From positions 11,074,001 through 11,138,000 of the forward strand of contig JAJFZO010000094.1 in the NCBI GenBank assembly GCA_021397835.1: a DNA stretch of 64,000 nt. Reading direction: 5' to 3'. Position 1 is the first letter of the stretch. Each line of letters begins with the position of its first letter. Under the pieces are notes generated by a model. It was not told the DNA's origin. It searched no databases and was given only the letters and a program-made list of their open reading frames with translations. Both the position numbers and the translations under genes were made by a program. Of the stretch, positions 12,748-26,214 are shown piece after piece. The DNA is from Moringa oleifera. Its lineage: Eukaryota > Streptophyta > Magnoliopsida > Brassicales > Moringaceae.

Positions 12748-12754
12748 TATAAAA
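12748..12754 (+). promoter_or_regulatory. TATA box (TATAAAA) of the PR-10-type gene
   Basis: TATAAAA lies 82 bases upstream of the chosen ATG at 12836. A weaker TATATA is at 12736-12741. Confidence 0.5.
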
Positions 12755-12835
12755 TTCATCCCCAATCACCTCATTATCTTATCACACTTTATAGTTTATA
12801 TTATGCCTTCCTTAGTGTTTACCTTGTTGAGAACA

Positions 12836-13864
12836 ATGAAGAAGGAAGTCAAAGCCCAAGCTAAGGTTGCTGTGCCCGTGGATGCTTTTTGGAAAGCTCT
12901 GTCCAAGGATCTAAAATCTATAATTCCCAAAGTTATTCCAAACTTAGTGAAGGAAGTTCAAGTGATTGAAGGAGATGGTGGCCTTCATACGGTCCTGCTC
13001 TTCAACTTCGGATGTGGTTAGTCCAGTTTTTCTCTATAAGATTTCATCTTTCGATATCATAATTGACTCTTCACATCAGTTTCTGCAAATTGAATATGAT
13101 TTTTCTATCTTGATTATGATCTGTTACATGGGTTTTTGGTTTTAAATAGTTGGAGAAAGTAGTGTGATATTTCTGTTATTTCCCAATCATGAATGATAGA
13201 TGGAGTATACTAGGGAAAATGAAACATGTTATCTTGAAGAAGAATCTATGTTAAATTTAATAATATATGATAAACCAGACTTTTCCTGGAGAAATGAAAG
13301 TGTATCCTGGATTTATGTTTGTCTAAACAACATGAAAGATATATCTGACCGAAATAACATAATCAGAAATCAGACAGAAAAGATAACAAAAGAAAAGAAA
13401 AACAGATTAAGCGTGTCTGAATTTTGCTTGGAGAAGTGAAAGTGTTATCATAACCCTCAGGGCGGATCATATTAGTCCTGATTAAACTCGGGTTCTATGT
13501 CAAGGAAAAATGATCAGTGCTAGATTTTCTTGGTTTCAGAATCAGAGTTTCTAATCAGATTCTTGTGGTGCTAATCGCAGACGTGCCATCAATGACTTAC
13601 CAGAAGGAAAAGCTTGTGGAGCTGGATGAGTCTGCTCATCGAATCGGGCTGGAAGTGATCGAAGGAGGACACCTGAATCTTGGTTTTTCTCATTACAAGA
13701 CAACTTTCCAACTTACTGCAATCCAGGGGCTAGAGACATTGGTGGATGTCACGGTAGAATATGAATCTGAAACAGAAGAAACTGTCATGCCATCCAGGAC
13801 AACAGGATCTGCATTAGCTCTGATCAAGTGCTTGGAGAATTATTTGTTGAATTTGGCTTCTTAG
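12836..13864 (+). CDS. PR-10/Bet v 1 family phytohormone-binding-type protein
   Basis: Two exons, 12836-13016 and 13581-13864, joined in phase 1 (donor G|GTTAGT, acceptor CGCAG) to give 154 residues, the usual Bet v 1 length. The Gly-rich loop VIEGDGGLHTV is present near residues 42-53. The C-terminal half matches cytokinin-specific/phytohormone-binding proteins (EVIEGGHLNLGFSHYKTTF). It is probably a soluble cytosolic carrier of a cytokinin- or gibberellin-like ligand. An upstream in-frame ATG at 12803 exists, but MKKEVKAQ at 12836 aligns with family starts. The intron is 564 bases. Norcoclaurine synthase-like enzymes share the fold, so ligand and function are inferred. Confidence 0.88.
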
Positions 13865-15129
13865 AAACATAATCCCTGTCTGAAGAGGCTCAGCACTTAT
13901 TGCATTTTTGATGGGTCATAAGATTTCAAGTTATAATTTCATCTATTGGTATGGTTACCGCATTAATCATATGACTAAGATCGTTTTATCTTTCTAACAA
14001 GAACGCATGAGATCATTCAATGTGATAAAACATGTTCATAAGACTAACAAGTTTTTGGACAAAGAATGAGTTACAATTTTGGACAGTGTTCTTGCAAGAA
14101 TTGCTTTAAAAAAATAAAGTAAATTGATTTATCCATTGCCATGACTTATATGAATTTGTAAGATTAACATGTGTACTATATGAAAAAAAATAATTTTTTT
14201 ATTAAAAATTAAAATGGTAGCTATAGCCTATAAGAATAATATTATAAATAATCATATTTCTGATTTTAAGATAAATATTTTATTGGTAAAAATAGTTTTA
14301 TAAAACTGTATTGTATGTGATAGTTGAGAAACCAACTGATGAATATTGGCCCATTACTTGAGGCCCAGTATTGCAGCTCCAGTTTTTCTGTTTCAGTTCC
14401 CTCCACTCCCATTTCCAATTCGCGGAGGACGCTCGTTTTCCTCCGTTATCGAGGTTCACAGGGGAAAAACCCTAAAACTCTGACATTCCTCGTCCCCTAA
14501 AATACCCTCCCTGCAAGTCAATTCAGGATCCAAATTGGTGAGTTGCCCTTATTCCTTTAATCAAGACTCTTTTGCATGAGCCTGTCAACCTAGTTTGTGT
14601 AAAATTTGAATCGAACTAGAATCCAAAAACAGAGCTCATATATGCAGGCCCATTTTGTAGATTTTTTCTGTACTTGCGTTGAGTTTCATACTGAAGGATG
14701 TGGAACCTAAATTTCATATGTTTGACCCACCTATTTGAGTGAAATGAGGATGGGATTGAAGGGAAGTGCTGAATCTTTGTAAAGTTGCTTCATAATCTGT
14801 GATTTTTCAAGTTTATGAAGGAGGTTTTGAATAATATGGAGGAAGTATGTTTTGCTAGTTGCTGGTTTTCGTGGAATTGATGGCAAGAAAGCTACATCTA
14901 CTGATAACTTGGTTGAGATGATAATTGGGTAGCCTTGCAGAGAAATATGCAATTATCATGGTGTTGGTGGAGAAATGAATGGACCTGTCTTGTGATACTG
15001 AATTTGAGGTGATGTATGGTTGTACTTCAAGTGGATGTTTTGGTTTCTTTCTTGGTCGGTTTGCTAGTTGACGGATTTGGAAAGACTTTGAAAGGCTAGT
15101 TGCTAATAGAACCTGAGATTATCACAATA
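13865..15129. other. Intergenic DNA and leader of the LDL2-type gene
   Basis: AT-rich DNA to about 14330, then a pyrimidine-rich leader-like stretch. A donor-like TTG|GTGAGT near 14537 suggests a leader intron ending before 15130. Its acceptor is not clear. Confidence 0.4.
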
Positions 15130-17538
15130 ATGGAGACCCAGGTTTCAGATGGGTCAGTTTCGAGGAGGCCTTTGAGGAAGAAAGCGAGTGGGATGAATTA
15201 TAATGAGAATTTGATGGATGAGTTAATAGAGAAGCAGTTAGGTAGTACTTTCAAGAAAAGAAGCAGGACACGAGAGGATTTGGAGAAAGAAACCGAAACT
15301 GAGGCTATGATAGCATTATCTCTGGGGTTCCCAATAGATGCTTTGCTTGAGGAAGAGATTCAAGCAGGAGTAGTGAGAGAGTTAGGTGGGAAGGAGCAGA
15401 ATGATTACATTGTTGTGAGGAATCACATTCTTGCAAGGTGGAGAAGTAATGTGCGGGTGTGGCTAACAAGAGGACAGATTAAGGAAACTGTGAGTAGTGA
15501 GTATGAACATTTGATTTCTTCTGCTTATGACTTTCTTTTGTATAATGGGTATATTAATTTTGGGGTCTCACCATCATTTGCCTCTTATATGCCAGAGGAG
15601 ACAACTGAAGGGTCTGTTATAATTGTTGGGGCTGGACTTGCTGGGTTGGCTGCAGCAAGGCAGCTTTTGTCTTTTGGTTTCAAGGTTGTTGTTTTGGAAG
15701 GGAGGATTCGTCCTGGGGGACGAGTTTATACTCAAAAGATGGGTGGGACAGGCAAATTTGCTGCTGTTGATCTTGGTGGCAGTGTTATCACTGGTATCCA
15801 TGCTAATCCGCTTGGAGTTTTGGCAAGGCAACTTTCAATTCCACTTCATAAGGTCAGAGACAATTGCCCTTTATACAAACCAGATGGGGCACCTGTGGAT
15901 AAGGAAATTGATTCCAAGGTTGAATTTATTTTTAACAAGTTGCTTGACAAAGTCACTGAACTGAGACAATTAATGGGTGCACTTGCAAATAACATTTCTT
16001 TGGGTTCAGTTTTGGAGACACTCAGGGAATTATATGCGGTGGCGAAAAATAACGAGGAAAAGCAACTTCTAGACTGGCATCTTGCTAACTTGGAATATGC
16101 TAATGCTGGATGTCTTTCAAATCTGTCAGCTGCCTATTGGGATCAAGATGATCCTTATGAAATGGGGGGGATCACTGCTTCCTTGCTGGTGGGAATTGGA
16201 GACTTATAAAAGCATTGTGCGAAGGAGTTCCAATATTGTATGGGAAGACTGTCAATGCTATTAGATATGGGAACCAAGGAGTAGAAGTGATTGTTGGCAG
16301 CCAAGTATTTAAAGCAGACATGGTTCTTTGCACTGTGCCCCTTGGCGTCCTGAAGAGAAGGACCATCAAGTTTGAACCAGAGTTACCTGAGAGAAAGCTA
16401 TCAGCAATTGGGAGATTGGGGTTTGGACTTCTAAACAAAGTTGCTATGGTTTTCCCTCATATTTTTTGGGGGGAAGACCTGGATACATTTGGATGCCTCA
16501 GTGAACATAGCAATAAACGAGGAGAATTCTTCCTGTTTTACAGTTATCATACAGTTTCTGGGGGTCCTGTGTTAATTGCTTTGGTGGCTGGAGAAGCTGC
16601 ACAAATGTTTGAATACACAGACTCATCCACTTTGCTCCATCGTGTTCTAAGCAAACTCAGAGGTATTATTGGTGGCAGAATATCATACCTTCTAGTTTTC
16701 TTTCTTTTCACCATGTTTATGCGTTAATATTGTTGGTGTCTACCCTAAAAAACTTATATTCAGGATACCTGTTCTTTGTCATAAAAATTTGATTCTTCTT
16801 ACAGGTATATATGGTCCAAAAGGGATTGATGTGCCGGATCCCATACAAACAATTTGTACAAGATGGGGTTGTGACCCCTTTTCCTATGGATCATATTCTC
16901 ATGTTAAGGTACAATCGTCTGGTGGTGATTATGACATACTAGCAGAAAGTGTTGGAAGCCGGCTATTCTTTGCTGGTGAAGCCACTACCAGGCAATATCC
17001 AGCCACCATGCATGGTGCCTATCTGAGTGGCTTGAGAGAAGCTTCACACATTTTCCAAGCCATGAGGGTTCGTCATAATTCTTCAAGGAAGTTTATGCCG
17101 AGGAATATTGGAGCAAACTATGATGCATTGGTAGATTTGTTCAGGAGGCCTGATTTAGCTTTTGGGAAGTTCTTGTTTGTGTTTAATCCTTTAACAGACA
17201 ACCCTAAATCAATGGGATTCATGAGAGTTACTCTCAGTAGTTCTAAAGATGATTCAAGAAAAGCCTTAGCGAACAGCTGTGAGAGTCCCTCAAACATACA
17301 AGTGCAGCTTTATACAGTCTTATCTCGTGAACAGGCACATGAACTGCAACAGGTGAGTGGAGGGGATGAAAGTAAGTTGTCATATTTGACTGATACTCTT
17401 GGATTGAAGCTAATGGGCTCTAGTGCCCTAGTAACTGTAGGTAGCTCCTTGATCACTAGCATTGCTAATGCACGAAAAGGCAGGGGCAGGAGTCGTGTAG
17501 TTTCTGCTCAACAAAACATGTTGATTTCTAAGACATAA
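15130..17538 (+). CDS. LDL2: LDL2-type lysine-specific histone demethylase, frameshifted
   Basis: FAD-dependent amine oxidase that would remove methyl groups from histone H3 Lys4. Exons are 15130-16662 and 16805-17538 (intron 142 bases, acceptor TTACAG). A SWIRM domain lies at about residues 65-150. The FAD loop VGAGLAGLAAARQ follows near 166-178, then the RPGGRV motif, the LLNKVAMVF segment with the conserved active-site-side Lys, and the C-terminal FAGEATTRQYPATMHGAY flavin motif. Exon 1 shifts frame in the G run 16164-16170: upstream it reads DDPYEMGG, and the expected DHCF continuation is in the next frame. One missing base explains it, and with that base the gene would span 756 codons including the stop, close to Arabidopsis LDL2 (about 746 residues). 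It is either a sequencing error or a damaged allele. The start ATG at 15130 matches the family N-terminus. Confidence 0.88.
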
Positions 17539-18557
17539 GTTTCAATCCACCAACTTTGAGGCCATCAGTTTACCGTGGAGTCTGTTAATGTGTACTGAGA
17601 TGATTGAAGGTCCTGAGTAGCTTCTGTTTGGAAGTGCAGAATTTTGTATATGAGGTAGCCATGCAGGATATTGATTGGCTCTGAGTAATAACCTGTTGGA
17701 GTTTGTCTGGGAGCCCATTTCTTGAAACCAAACCCCCTTTTAAGTGATAGAAAATTTTGTATCTGACTAATTTGATGGCTAAACAAACCATAGCCATCGG
17801 TCCCTGATTTAGCTGTGAAAGTTTTTATAGGGCAGGTCTGTTTGTATTGGCAGCTCCTCTGAACTGGAGAGAAACCAGTCAGATTCTCATACTCCATGTT
17901 ATAAGATTGATTGTATTTTTAGCCCTCTTGTGGCTCAGCAAATGCTTCTTGTATTGGGTACGCAAAATGTGCTTTTGAAAATTCATTTCTTAAAAGAGCA
18001 AGGGACATTTTCCCTATTGGTATCTCTGTAACTATTTGACTGCCCACACTAGAAAGTCTGGAATATTTGGGGGAAAGTATCATCTCCCAGTTTAAAGGGG
18101 AAAACTTATGAGAATTGGGTAAAAGCAAAACAAATCAAAAAAGAGCTTCAACCATAAAACTGCCTATTGGGATGCTTTTCATTTATCAAATGATCAATTG
18201 ACCACCTGAAGGCTGATACTCCAAGCTATCACTCCAATCAAAATTATGGGTACTCACTGAATCAATCATCTACCTCATTGCACCATCAGCTTCATCCCCT
18301 GGCCAGAGCTATTGTTAGCCATTGACTGCTGATTGCCCTGGCACTAGCAGGAGCAATTTACCTGAGTGGCTGCTCACGATACAGAGTACCCACTAGCCAA
18401 CCAATATCAACCATACTAGAGTCAACAACAACGAGAAAAGCTGAAGGCATGCTAGAGGCAACATACTAAAAGCATGGTCTTCAAACACATCAATTAACTC
18501 CATAAATCCAAATTAGCAACACAAACAAAACTAGCAACACATTTTAGGTGGGTCTTT
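17539..18557. other. Convergent intergenic region before the ULTRAPETALA block
   Basis: Contains the 3' ends of the LDL2-type gene (+) and ULTRAPETALA copy A (-). I see no additional gene. Homology with the second ULTRAPETALA block starts near 18558. Confidence 0.5.
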
Positions 18558-18733
18558 TAAGTCTAAGTTGGTGATATGCCCACCATTATCTTCTACCAGT
18601 TGCCTTCCAATACTGGGAAGTAAGGATAAAGAAAGTTATTGAACACACAAACAACAAGCTCCTGCATCACTTATTCATGGAGATCTCTGGTTGTCAAGCT
18701 ACCAGAGTATAGAAAGCATGAACAAAAGGCAGC

Positions 18734-21232
18734 CTAAGGCGCTGCGTTCTGCATGAAATCCACGCAAGTGCGGCAGTTGCAATCCCGGAAGCGGCACTTG
18801 AGGCACCCAAAGCACACGCAAGAGGGGCAGCCGTTACATTTTTGAGCTCTAGGACAGCCCCTGCAGCTCTTGCGACTAGCTCGCTCTTCGTCAGCATCGC
18901 AGTTTATCCTGAAGCCACACAGACCAGACACAAAAGTAAATTCATTTAGGTGACAATAGAAGCATTCACAAGCAGGGAAACAACAGATTGAGCTCCTCAG
19001 ACAGGGATTTGATGAGCTCAACGTAATAAAAACAAAAAAATAGTTTTCTGTTCTTTGTTTTTTAAAACCCTAGTAGCTCGAGAGTTATCCACCCATTTTC
19101 ATACTAGGCTTGGAAAATATTTCTTCACACAAAAAGGCTCCTTTTAATTTGATCTGTGTCAAGCATTATTTCTATATTTCCAACCAACCGAGACCCATAA
19201 AAGCATTTCAAGTTATCTGTCTTAGATGATTGGTGACAAACAAGCTTGATGAATTGCCACTTGATTTCTCAATGGATCTTCTGGTCACAACAGCTTTGTA
19301 CAGTTTAGTTCTGTATGCAGGTACTTAGATGTGCACCACATCAGCTTAATCTTTGCCTTTATTCCGAATTAAACCTATATTTCTTACCTAAACTGAGCTT
19401 AGATAGATATTCATTTACTGATACATGGGCAGATGACTAAATTAAGGCTTAAAAGAAGACAGTTTTCAACTAAAGTTATCTATTGAGAAAGAACATGTGT
19501 AAAGCTAAAATAAAACTAGGTGATCAAGTGACAATGATGCATGGCCTGCCCAAAGAACTTGTAAACATTCATCAATCAGCTGCAAGTAATTAAGAATTCC
19601 AAATAGAGAGACTTTTTTGCATCATGGGTATATGAACCTTAAGCTACAAAGGGTATTGGACTTACTTATCGTACGGGTAGTGGGTGCATTTCCACCTCTT
19701 CATAAGCAAGGCATCATGGTAGACGCGGCATTCCTCTTTGTTGCGCAGACGGAACCTGCGCTCCTTCTTGCACCTTGCACAGCGAATGAACTCATCGCGG
19801 TGGAAAATCCTTCGCTTAACTCGGGCTCTAATTGCTGCATTGTCATCATTCGATGCATGTTTATAGTACTTCAGCAGTTCAGTCTTCCATAGAGGGACCT
19901 TCTTTTCCTCCATCATCACCCAGATGTGGCTGGTCCATTTCGTAGCCCCTCCTCTCCCAGAATGCTTCTCAAAGTCATATGGTGTGAATTCTTCTAGGAA
20001 TTACAATTTCTTTCATTAGTGAGGGTGAAAGACAAAAGCACAAATTAAACAAGCACCCAAGAGAAAGATATGAAACATCTTCAGGTTTTTATGCATGTAA
20101 AACTTCGTATCAGATATGTAGAATTCACAATGAAGAGAAGAGATCTCAGAAGAATTTACATTCTAGATCTCAAGTTCAGTAATCAATGAACAAGATCCAT
20201 GAATATGAGCATAGAAGCAGCAGTAGCCCACACACAAAAAGACTTTGCAATCAAAAGAACCAAATAAGATACAAGTGACACTGTGCCGCATAATGATCTT
20301 CAGCTGCACTTTCTATCTTAACATAGGCTCAGGTTGTATATATACCCAGTAAGGCAAGTTTCTTGAATTCTTAATTAATTTCAACAATGATATCATGAAG
20401 AACAGTTGATTCGTCTTCACCCAGATGAAGGTTTGAACAGAAACTTGAATTCAATGAGAGCTAGAAATTTTTTTATAAAAAAAACACATCATTAAGTAGA
20501 AGAAGAACATATAGAGAAGTTTAAAATGGATAGGTAATAAGACAGTTTTTAGCAGCCTAATGACTAAACTGTGTGTTACCATTCAATAGGTTTGACACCA
20601 TGTTTTTAGTTTCTTTTCTTGCTTTCTCTTGGCCCATTTGGCTGTATAAAAATAAAAGTATGCTAATGAGGTCGAAAGATATAGAAATAGGCACGTAGGT
20701 ATGGAACATAAAAATAAAAATGATACATCTATCTAGCTCCGGGCACGTTGATACTGGAACTATAGAAAATTTAAGGACTGCTTTAAATTGTTTGAGCAAG
20801 ACCAAAACAAGTAACTATCACTTACAACAAAACAATAATGAGTAAACAGCTTCTGGTCTGGTAAGAAAAAATTGCATAAACTGAAAACGAAATGGAGAGA
20901 TGCTTTTAGAAACAAATTAATTCAAAGAATTGTTGATTATTAGTTCAACAAAGAATTGAAAAAGATATTGATACAAATTAATGTTTTTTTCCCCTGGAAA
21001 TTCCAGAGAATTAACTAAACAAATATGCTAATGAGGTAGAGGTAGGGACTAAATTACCTGATTGACAGTCCGATGAGCAATTACAATAGATCACAAATTG
21101 GCCATGGGAATAAACCCTAAGCCGTCCGATAGTGTCCCCATATTTTTTGCTTGTACATCCACAAGTAACGTCAATAAAATCAGATCCTTTTGTGAAACCA
21201 GAGATGGTTTTCAATTCTTCTTCGTCAAACAT
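18734..21232 (-). CDS. ULT1: ULTRAPETALA-type SAND-domain protein, copy A
   Basis: Trithorax-group-like nuclear factor; Arabidopsis ULT1/ULT2 limit meristem size and counter Polycomb repression. Three exons, 21058-21232, 19666-19993 and 18734-18908, join in phases 1 and 2 to give 225 residues, close to family length. Exon 1 starts MFDEEELKTISGF and carries the SAND-like region with VTCGCTSKKYGD. The middle holds FEKHSGRGG and HRDEFIRCARCKKERRFRLR. The C-terminus is dense in cysteine (CVCFGCLKCRFRDCNCRTCVDF), a likely zinc-binding module. The exon 2 acceptor is a tandem TAG-AAG site, so isoforms with or without one Glu are possible. The ULT1 versus ULT2 assignment is uncertain because both copies here are paralogues of each other. 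Confidence 0.93.
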
Positions 21233-23283
21233 ACTTGCAGCCCAGGAGAAATAAGAGGCTTTCCTTCTTTTCTGGGTGGCTGTGACATCGAAAACATAAC
21301 AAGTATTGGACCCCAAATTCAGAATCCACGAAGATAAAATTGGACCAAAAGCCTATAAACATGCAATGTAGATTTGATGGGATAACAAACAACATGAAAT
21401 GGGATGCTTGCAAAGAAACGTTTATGATGTTTTCGAAACCTTAAATGCAAACCATGTCTAGGGATGTCGAATCTGGCTGCATAAAGAAACCCTAACATAT
21501 TCATCGAAGACATGTACGACAAGCATGCAGTAGTAGCCGAAACGTGGAGAAAGTTGAGAGAGAGGAATGCCCAAAAGTTGATTGACAATTGTCTAAAGGT
21601 CCTGGCTGCAGGGCATGAAGCCAAAGTATATATAACACAACTAGGATTCAGAGAAAAAATCCTTTATGGCCATAGCTTTGTCACTCTGTCTTTAATTCCG
21701 ACAAGCCAAATATTAATGTTTTACAAAACTAATTTTTTCTTTCTTGGTTGACGCAAGCAATCTTGTCAAGCTTAGCCATGCACGAAAATGTACCATAAAA
21801 TGGTTACACTATCGCGTTTTCTTAGGCATATGCAAGAAAAATATGGGTCTGTATGTCATGTGCATGTATCTGGTATATGAATCTTGGTTCTGAAAGGCAT
21901 GAAGTAATCACTATGGTTGCATCACTGTTTCTTCCTAAAGCTCTCATAATGACCTCATGAACTAGAAGAATGTGAGAGGTGGCTAGAGGATCTAAAGCTA
22001 GCTGATTTCTATCATTTAATGTTCATCTATAGCATACATATTCCCTTTGTGTTATCTATTCCTATTCATGCTTCTCCTGTTTTTATCTTCTAGGCAGAGA
22101 GAAAATGGATCACTTTTGCTTTTCTACCATATATATCTCTAGAAACCACCATGAACATACGGTGAAAGCTTGATTCTTTCTCATCCTTTCACCATTAAGG
22201 GAGTCCACAGGAAACCAATAGTGTAGCTATAGCCAGCTTCTTCATGTAGATCTGTTCCTAGCTTGATTATTAGCTTATCTGATTATCTCTATCTGAATCT
22301 CAATCTCAGCACATAGCTAATAATATGAAAAGAAAGCGTGTCTTCAAAGGCCTGTGAGCTCTACAGAACTGATCTTAAAACCAGTCTTACAGATATATCT
22401 CAGCCCTAGATTTGCAATAACAAATATCCAAAACACTAAATAAGATTTTCATCAGCAAAAGTAATTTCTGTGTGACTTAATAGATCTTTTTGGGTTTCTA
22501 CCATTGAAGATTCAAGGGCTGGCAAGACTTTTGTAACACCAATGGGTAAAACATTTAGTGAACTATAAGACAATAAATAGCCACAAATAGGTCCATTTCT
22601 AGTCATCACAACCCATGAGAGAAAAAATAGACAATTATATTATATTTAATAATATAAATTGGTTCCCTATCCCCCCCACCCCCAACGCCAAATGTTTGAC
22701 TATTCCCATTTTGGAAATATAATAAAACTTTTTGACTCATAAAAACTTTTATTTACTATTTGTTGGAATGAATCTCTTTATATAAAACAATCATATGTAA
22801 TTATAAAAGAAATAAAAACAACTTCATCCAAATGAAAATAAACAATCAGTTTCTTAAATAATCAAAAAAGATATAAGAATCAAGTACAACCATAAAATCT
22901 ATCTATATATATATATATACACATATATATACTCAATAAAACATTTTAATTGGATATGTTATATGAAAGTTGATTAATAAAATGAATCAAATTTGAATAA
23001 AGTTTTGGCTAAAAGATCAGTGTTTACTGTTCCATAATTTAGGGTTTCGATTGTAAAATGATAAATCTTAGACAAATGAAACGTTAACAAAACAAGACTA
23101 AAAGGCTCATTTTTTTTTCTTTTAAGTTTAAAAGAAATCTTCATGATAATTTTGGATATATGACTTAAAATCTTTAAGCATTTTTCAAATCTAAAAGATA
23201 TATTTCATTTAATCATCATTCGATTTTCAATTAAACATCTCGAAATGATATGAAATAAAATAAGAAAAGAGAAATAAACCAAC

Positions 23284-23440
23284 CTTGTCTTGCTTGGAAC
23301 AAGCTGAACTTGATTTTAGAGTTTTCTACGGCGCCGATGAACCTGAAACTCTTTCTTTCTTTCAGTCTTAGGGTTACAAAGATTTTGCGAATTGCAGCCT
23401 GAACTTAGAAGCAAATAAGAAATTAAACTCTATTTAAATA
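23284..23440 (-). promoter_or_regulatory. Candidate proximal 5' leader exon and core promoter of ULTRAPETALA copy A
   Basis: On the minus strand a TATTTAAATA box (23431-23440) precedes a leader-like stretch ending at a donor ACAAG|GTTGG (exon edge 23284). The layout recurs in all copies of the block. Use as promoter is inferred. Confidence 0.4.
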
Positions 23441-24039
23441 GGACTAAAATTAAATAAAGAAACTTATTTGAATTGTCAAAATACAAAATCACATTTATTT
23501 CATTACCATTTTTTTAATCTAAATATAGTTGAATCAAAAGAACGAAAATAGCTTACAACGGACTATATTTTGTAACTAATATTTACACATATGATCAAAT
23601 TATATTTATCAAGATATATAAATACTGCCAAACTATGTTTTATAATTGATATTCAGATGGTTGAATTACATTCACTGAAAAATAAACCTTAATATGATCA
23701 TTGATAACAATACTTTCAAATTTAAATCTCATTATTTGAAATAAAAATTATAATTAATCAAAATAACAATGAAAAATAATTAATAAAATAACTTGAATTT
23801 TAAAAAAATTTGACAAAACATATTAGTATTTAAGATAAAACAAAACAATAGCAAAATAACACAAATTTTGTTTTTTCTTTAAATTTGAAAGAAAACTCAT
23901 GAGAACATTTTGATATATGACTTAAAATCTTAAGAATTCTTCAAATTTGGAATATACGCATTTCATTTATCATCATTCAATTTTTAATTAAATATTTTGA
24001 AACGATACGAGATAAAAGGAAAATGAAGAAAAAACTTAC

Positions 24040-24197
24040 CTTGTGTTGTTCGGAACAAACTGAACTTGATTTTGAAATTTCTAATATTGATTAGTCTGAA
24101 ACTCTCTCTTTCTGTCAATTTTAGGGTTATTATCAAAGTTCTTACATATCTCTGTCTAAACTCATAAACAAAGAACAAATTGAATTGTATTTAAATA
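24040..24197 (-). promoter_or_regulatory. Candidate distal 5' leader exon and core promoter of ULTRAPETALA copy A
   Basis: A second copy of the same module, with TATTTAAATA at 24188-24197 and a better donor, ACAAG|GTAAGT (exon edge 24040). It appears to be a local tandem duplicate of the proximal module. Confidence 0.4.
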
Positions 24198-24399
24198 ATA
24201 CTAAGCTTAAATGAAAGCAAACTTTTTTAAATTATTAAAATACAAATCACATTTACTTCATTACCATATTTTTCAATGTAATTATAAGTGAGTCAAAAAA
24301 TAGTAATGCATGACACCATTCTCTATTTTGTAGCTGATATTCATTGCAGGCGGTCAAATTGTATTTATCATGATAAATAATCATTGAATTGTGCTTTGT

Positions 24400-26180
24400 A
24401 ACCGATATTCATTACAGGTGGTGGATTTACATTCGTTGAAATATAAAAAATGGTATCATTAAATATTTTCATTTTATTGTTATTTTTATATTCCATGTTA
24501 ATCTTAAAAATAGATTTTTAAAAAAATAATTTTAATATGAACACGGATAATAATACTTTCAAATTTAAATCTTATAATTTGAAATGCAAATATAATTAAT
24601 CAAGTAATTAATAATATAATTCATTCTAACATTTTACAAAGTATACTTACATAGAATTATTAGGAGATATTGAAACTAGATTATCGATACTGTATGTTGC
24701 AATTTTTAGTATTATATGGTTTATCTTTCAATTATTACCCTATGTAGTTATGGTGTGCGAGATTAGTTTAGTTGATGAAATCTAAAGAACTCTCAAGGGA
24801 CTTATTAAATAAAAATACATTAAAATGGTATTAGTTATATATACATTAACATTAATTTTTACTAGGATTTATTAAATAAAAATTTAGTGTGCAACTAAAA
24901 AGTTATTAACAAAAACCAAAAATTTAATTTTCAAATGTTAAAACTAGCAAATTTAAATTATTAGTTTCATCAATTAAAGAGCCGTTTGCTAATAATCAAA
25001 AGTTTGAGAATGTAAAAAGTTATGTTTAATGTATTTACAATATGAAAATTTAAAAGAGTGAAGAGTCAAATAGTTATTTTCATATGGATTCCTGTGAACT
25101 TTCACAAACGGTAAGATAGAAAAGTTATTTCTCATGAGAAATAGAAAGTTTGTTATTATAGAAAAATATATATATTATATTTGCATGAAGTCTCCTTCTT
25201 TTCAAGAATTTTTCTTTATATTATGTTTATTTGTTTTTATCTCTTTCTCCTCTTAAATAAAGTGCTCACCATCTTCCAACAAAGTTGTATCAGAGCTTAA
25301 AATCTTGAAAACATGATTGAAATAAGAAAAGAAAAAAAAAAGGTTGTTACTTCATTTTAAGAGCTTTGTAAAAGTTGTTCATATTGAAAAGATTCTCTAG
25401 TTTCAGTCTTCAATTAGGAGAAAGTCATAGTCAAGAGGAAGACGCGAAGAGACAATAAGAGTAAAAAAAAAAAGACTCCAAGAGATTTAAATCGCCTATG
25501 AAAAAAGTGTTAGTAATGGTTGTGAAAATGGAAAATATTTTACCAATTATCATGCACCATTTAAGATGATGCTGAAGGATATTCTTGAAAAGTCGTTTTT
25601 TTTTATATAATTTATTCATATGAGAAATTTGATTCAGATCATTAATTATTTTTTGATAAAAATTAAATTTAAAGATAAATTAAAAATCATATTCAAATAG
25701 TTATAAAGCATATATGAAAAAAGAAGAAAAAATTAATGAGATAGCATTACGTGTAATAAGATGCTCGAAAGTTTTGTATGATATTGTTATAAAAGGTGTA
25801 AGTGAGAGAGATCTATATTATGTGTAAGATGAATTAGATAATCTTAAGATAACTCATAATTTGCTATAAAGATAAATTTTGAAGATACTATTTAAGAATT
25901 AAATGATTTGAAGAATAAAAGGAAAGAACATATAAACTGTCAATTTGAGCACAAAAGTTAATATTATTCGAGATTTTCCTCACGAAATGTGGTTCATGAA
26001 GACATCATCACATTTAAAATCATTTAAAATCAAGAGGAGCTAAAATAATAAATTTAAAATATTAATTTAGTAAACTAAAGAGTGGTTTGTCAATATCAAG
26101 AATTTAAAAATATGAAAAATTATATTTAATATATTTAAAATATAAAAAATATTTAAGAAAGTGAAGAATTTAATAGTTGC

Positions 26181-26214
<34 letters not shown>

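Larger units (their letters stand above)
18558..24400. repeat. Duplicated ULTRAPETALA block, copy A
   Basis: Exons, introns and upstream DNA match block B (31803-36700) in the same order and orientation, with many small indels. The shared left edge begins at TAAGTCTGAGTTGG-like sequence near 18558 and 31803. In this copy the promoter/leader part is itself doubled (about 23280-23560 and 24020-24350). Confidence 0.85.

Noticed and set aside
15574..15831. Minus-strand open frame inside the LDL2-type gene
   Set aside because: Shadow of the conserved amine-oxidase exon, no family match.
21319..21624. Minus-strand open frame upstream of ULTRAPETALA copy A, similar to one at 34551-34856
   Set aside because: The similarity comes from the block duplication; the two frames diverge by frameshifts and match no known protein.
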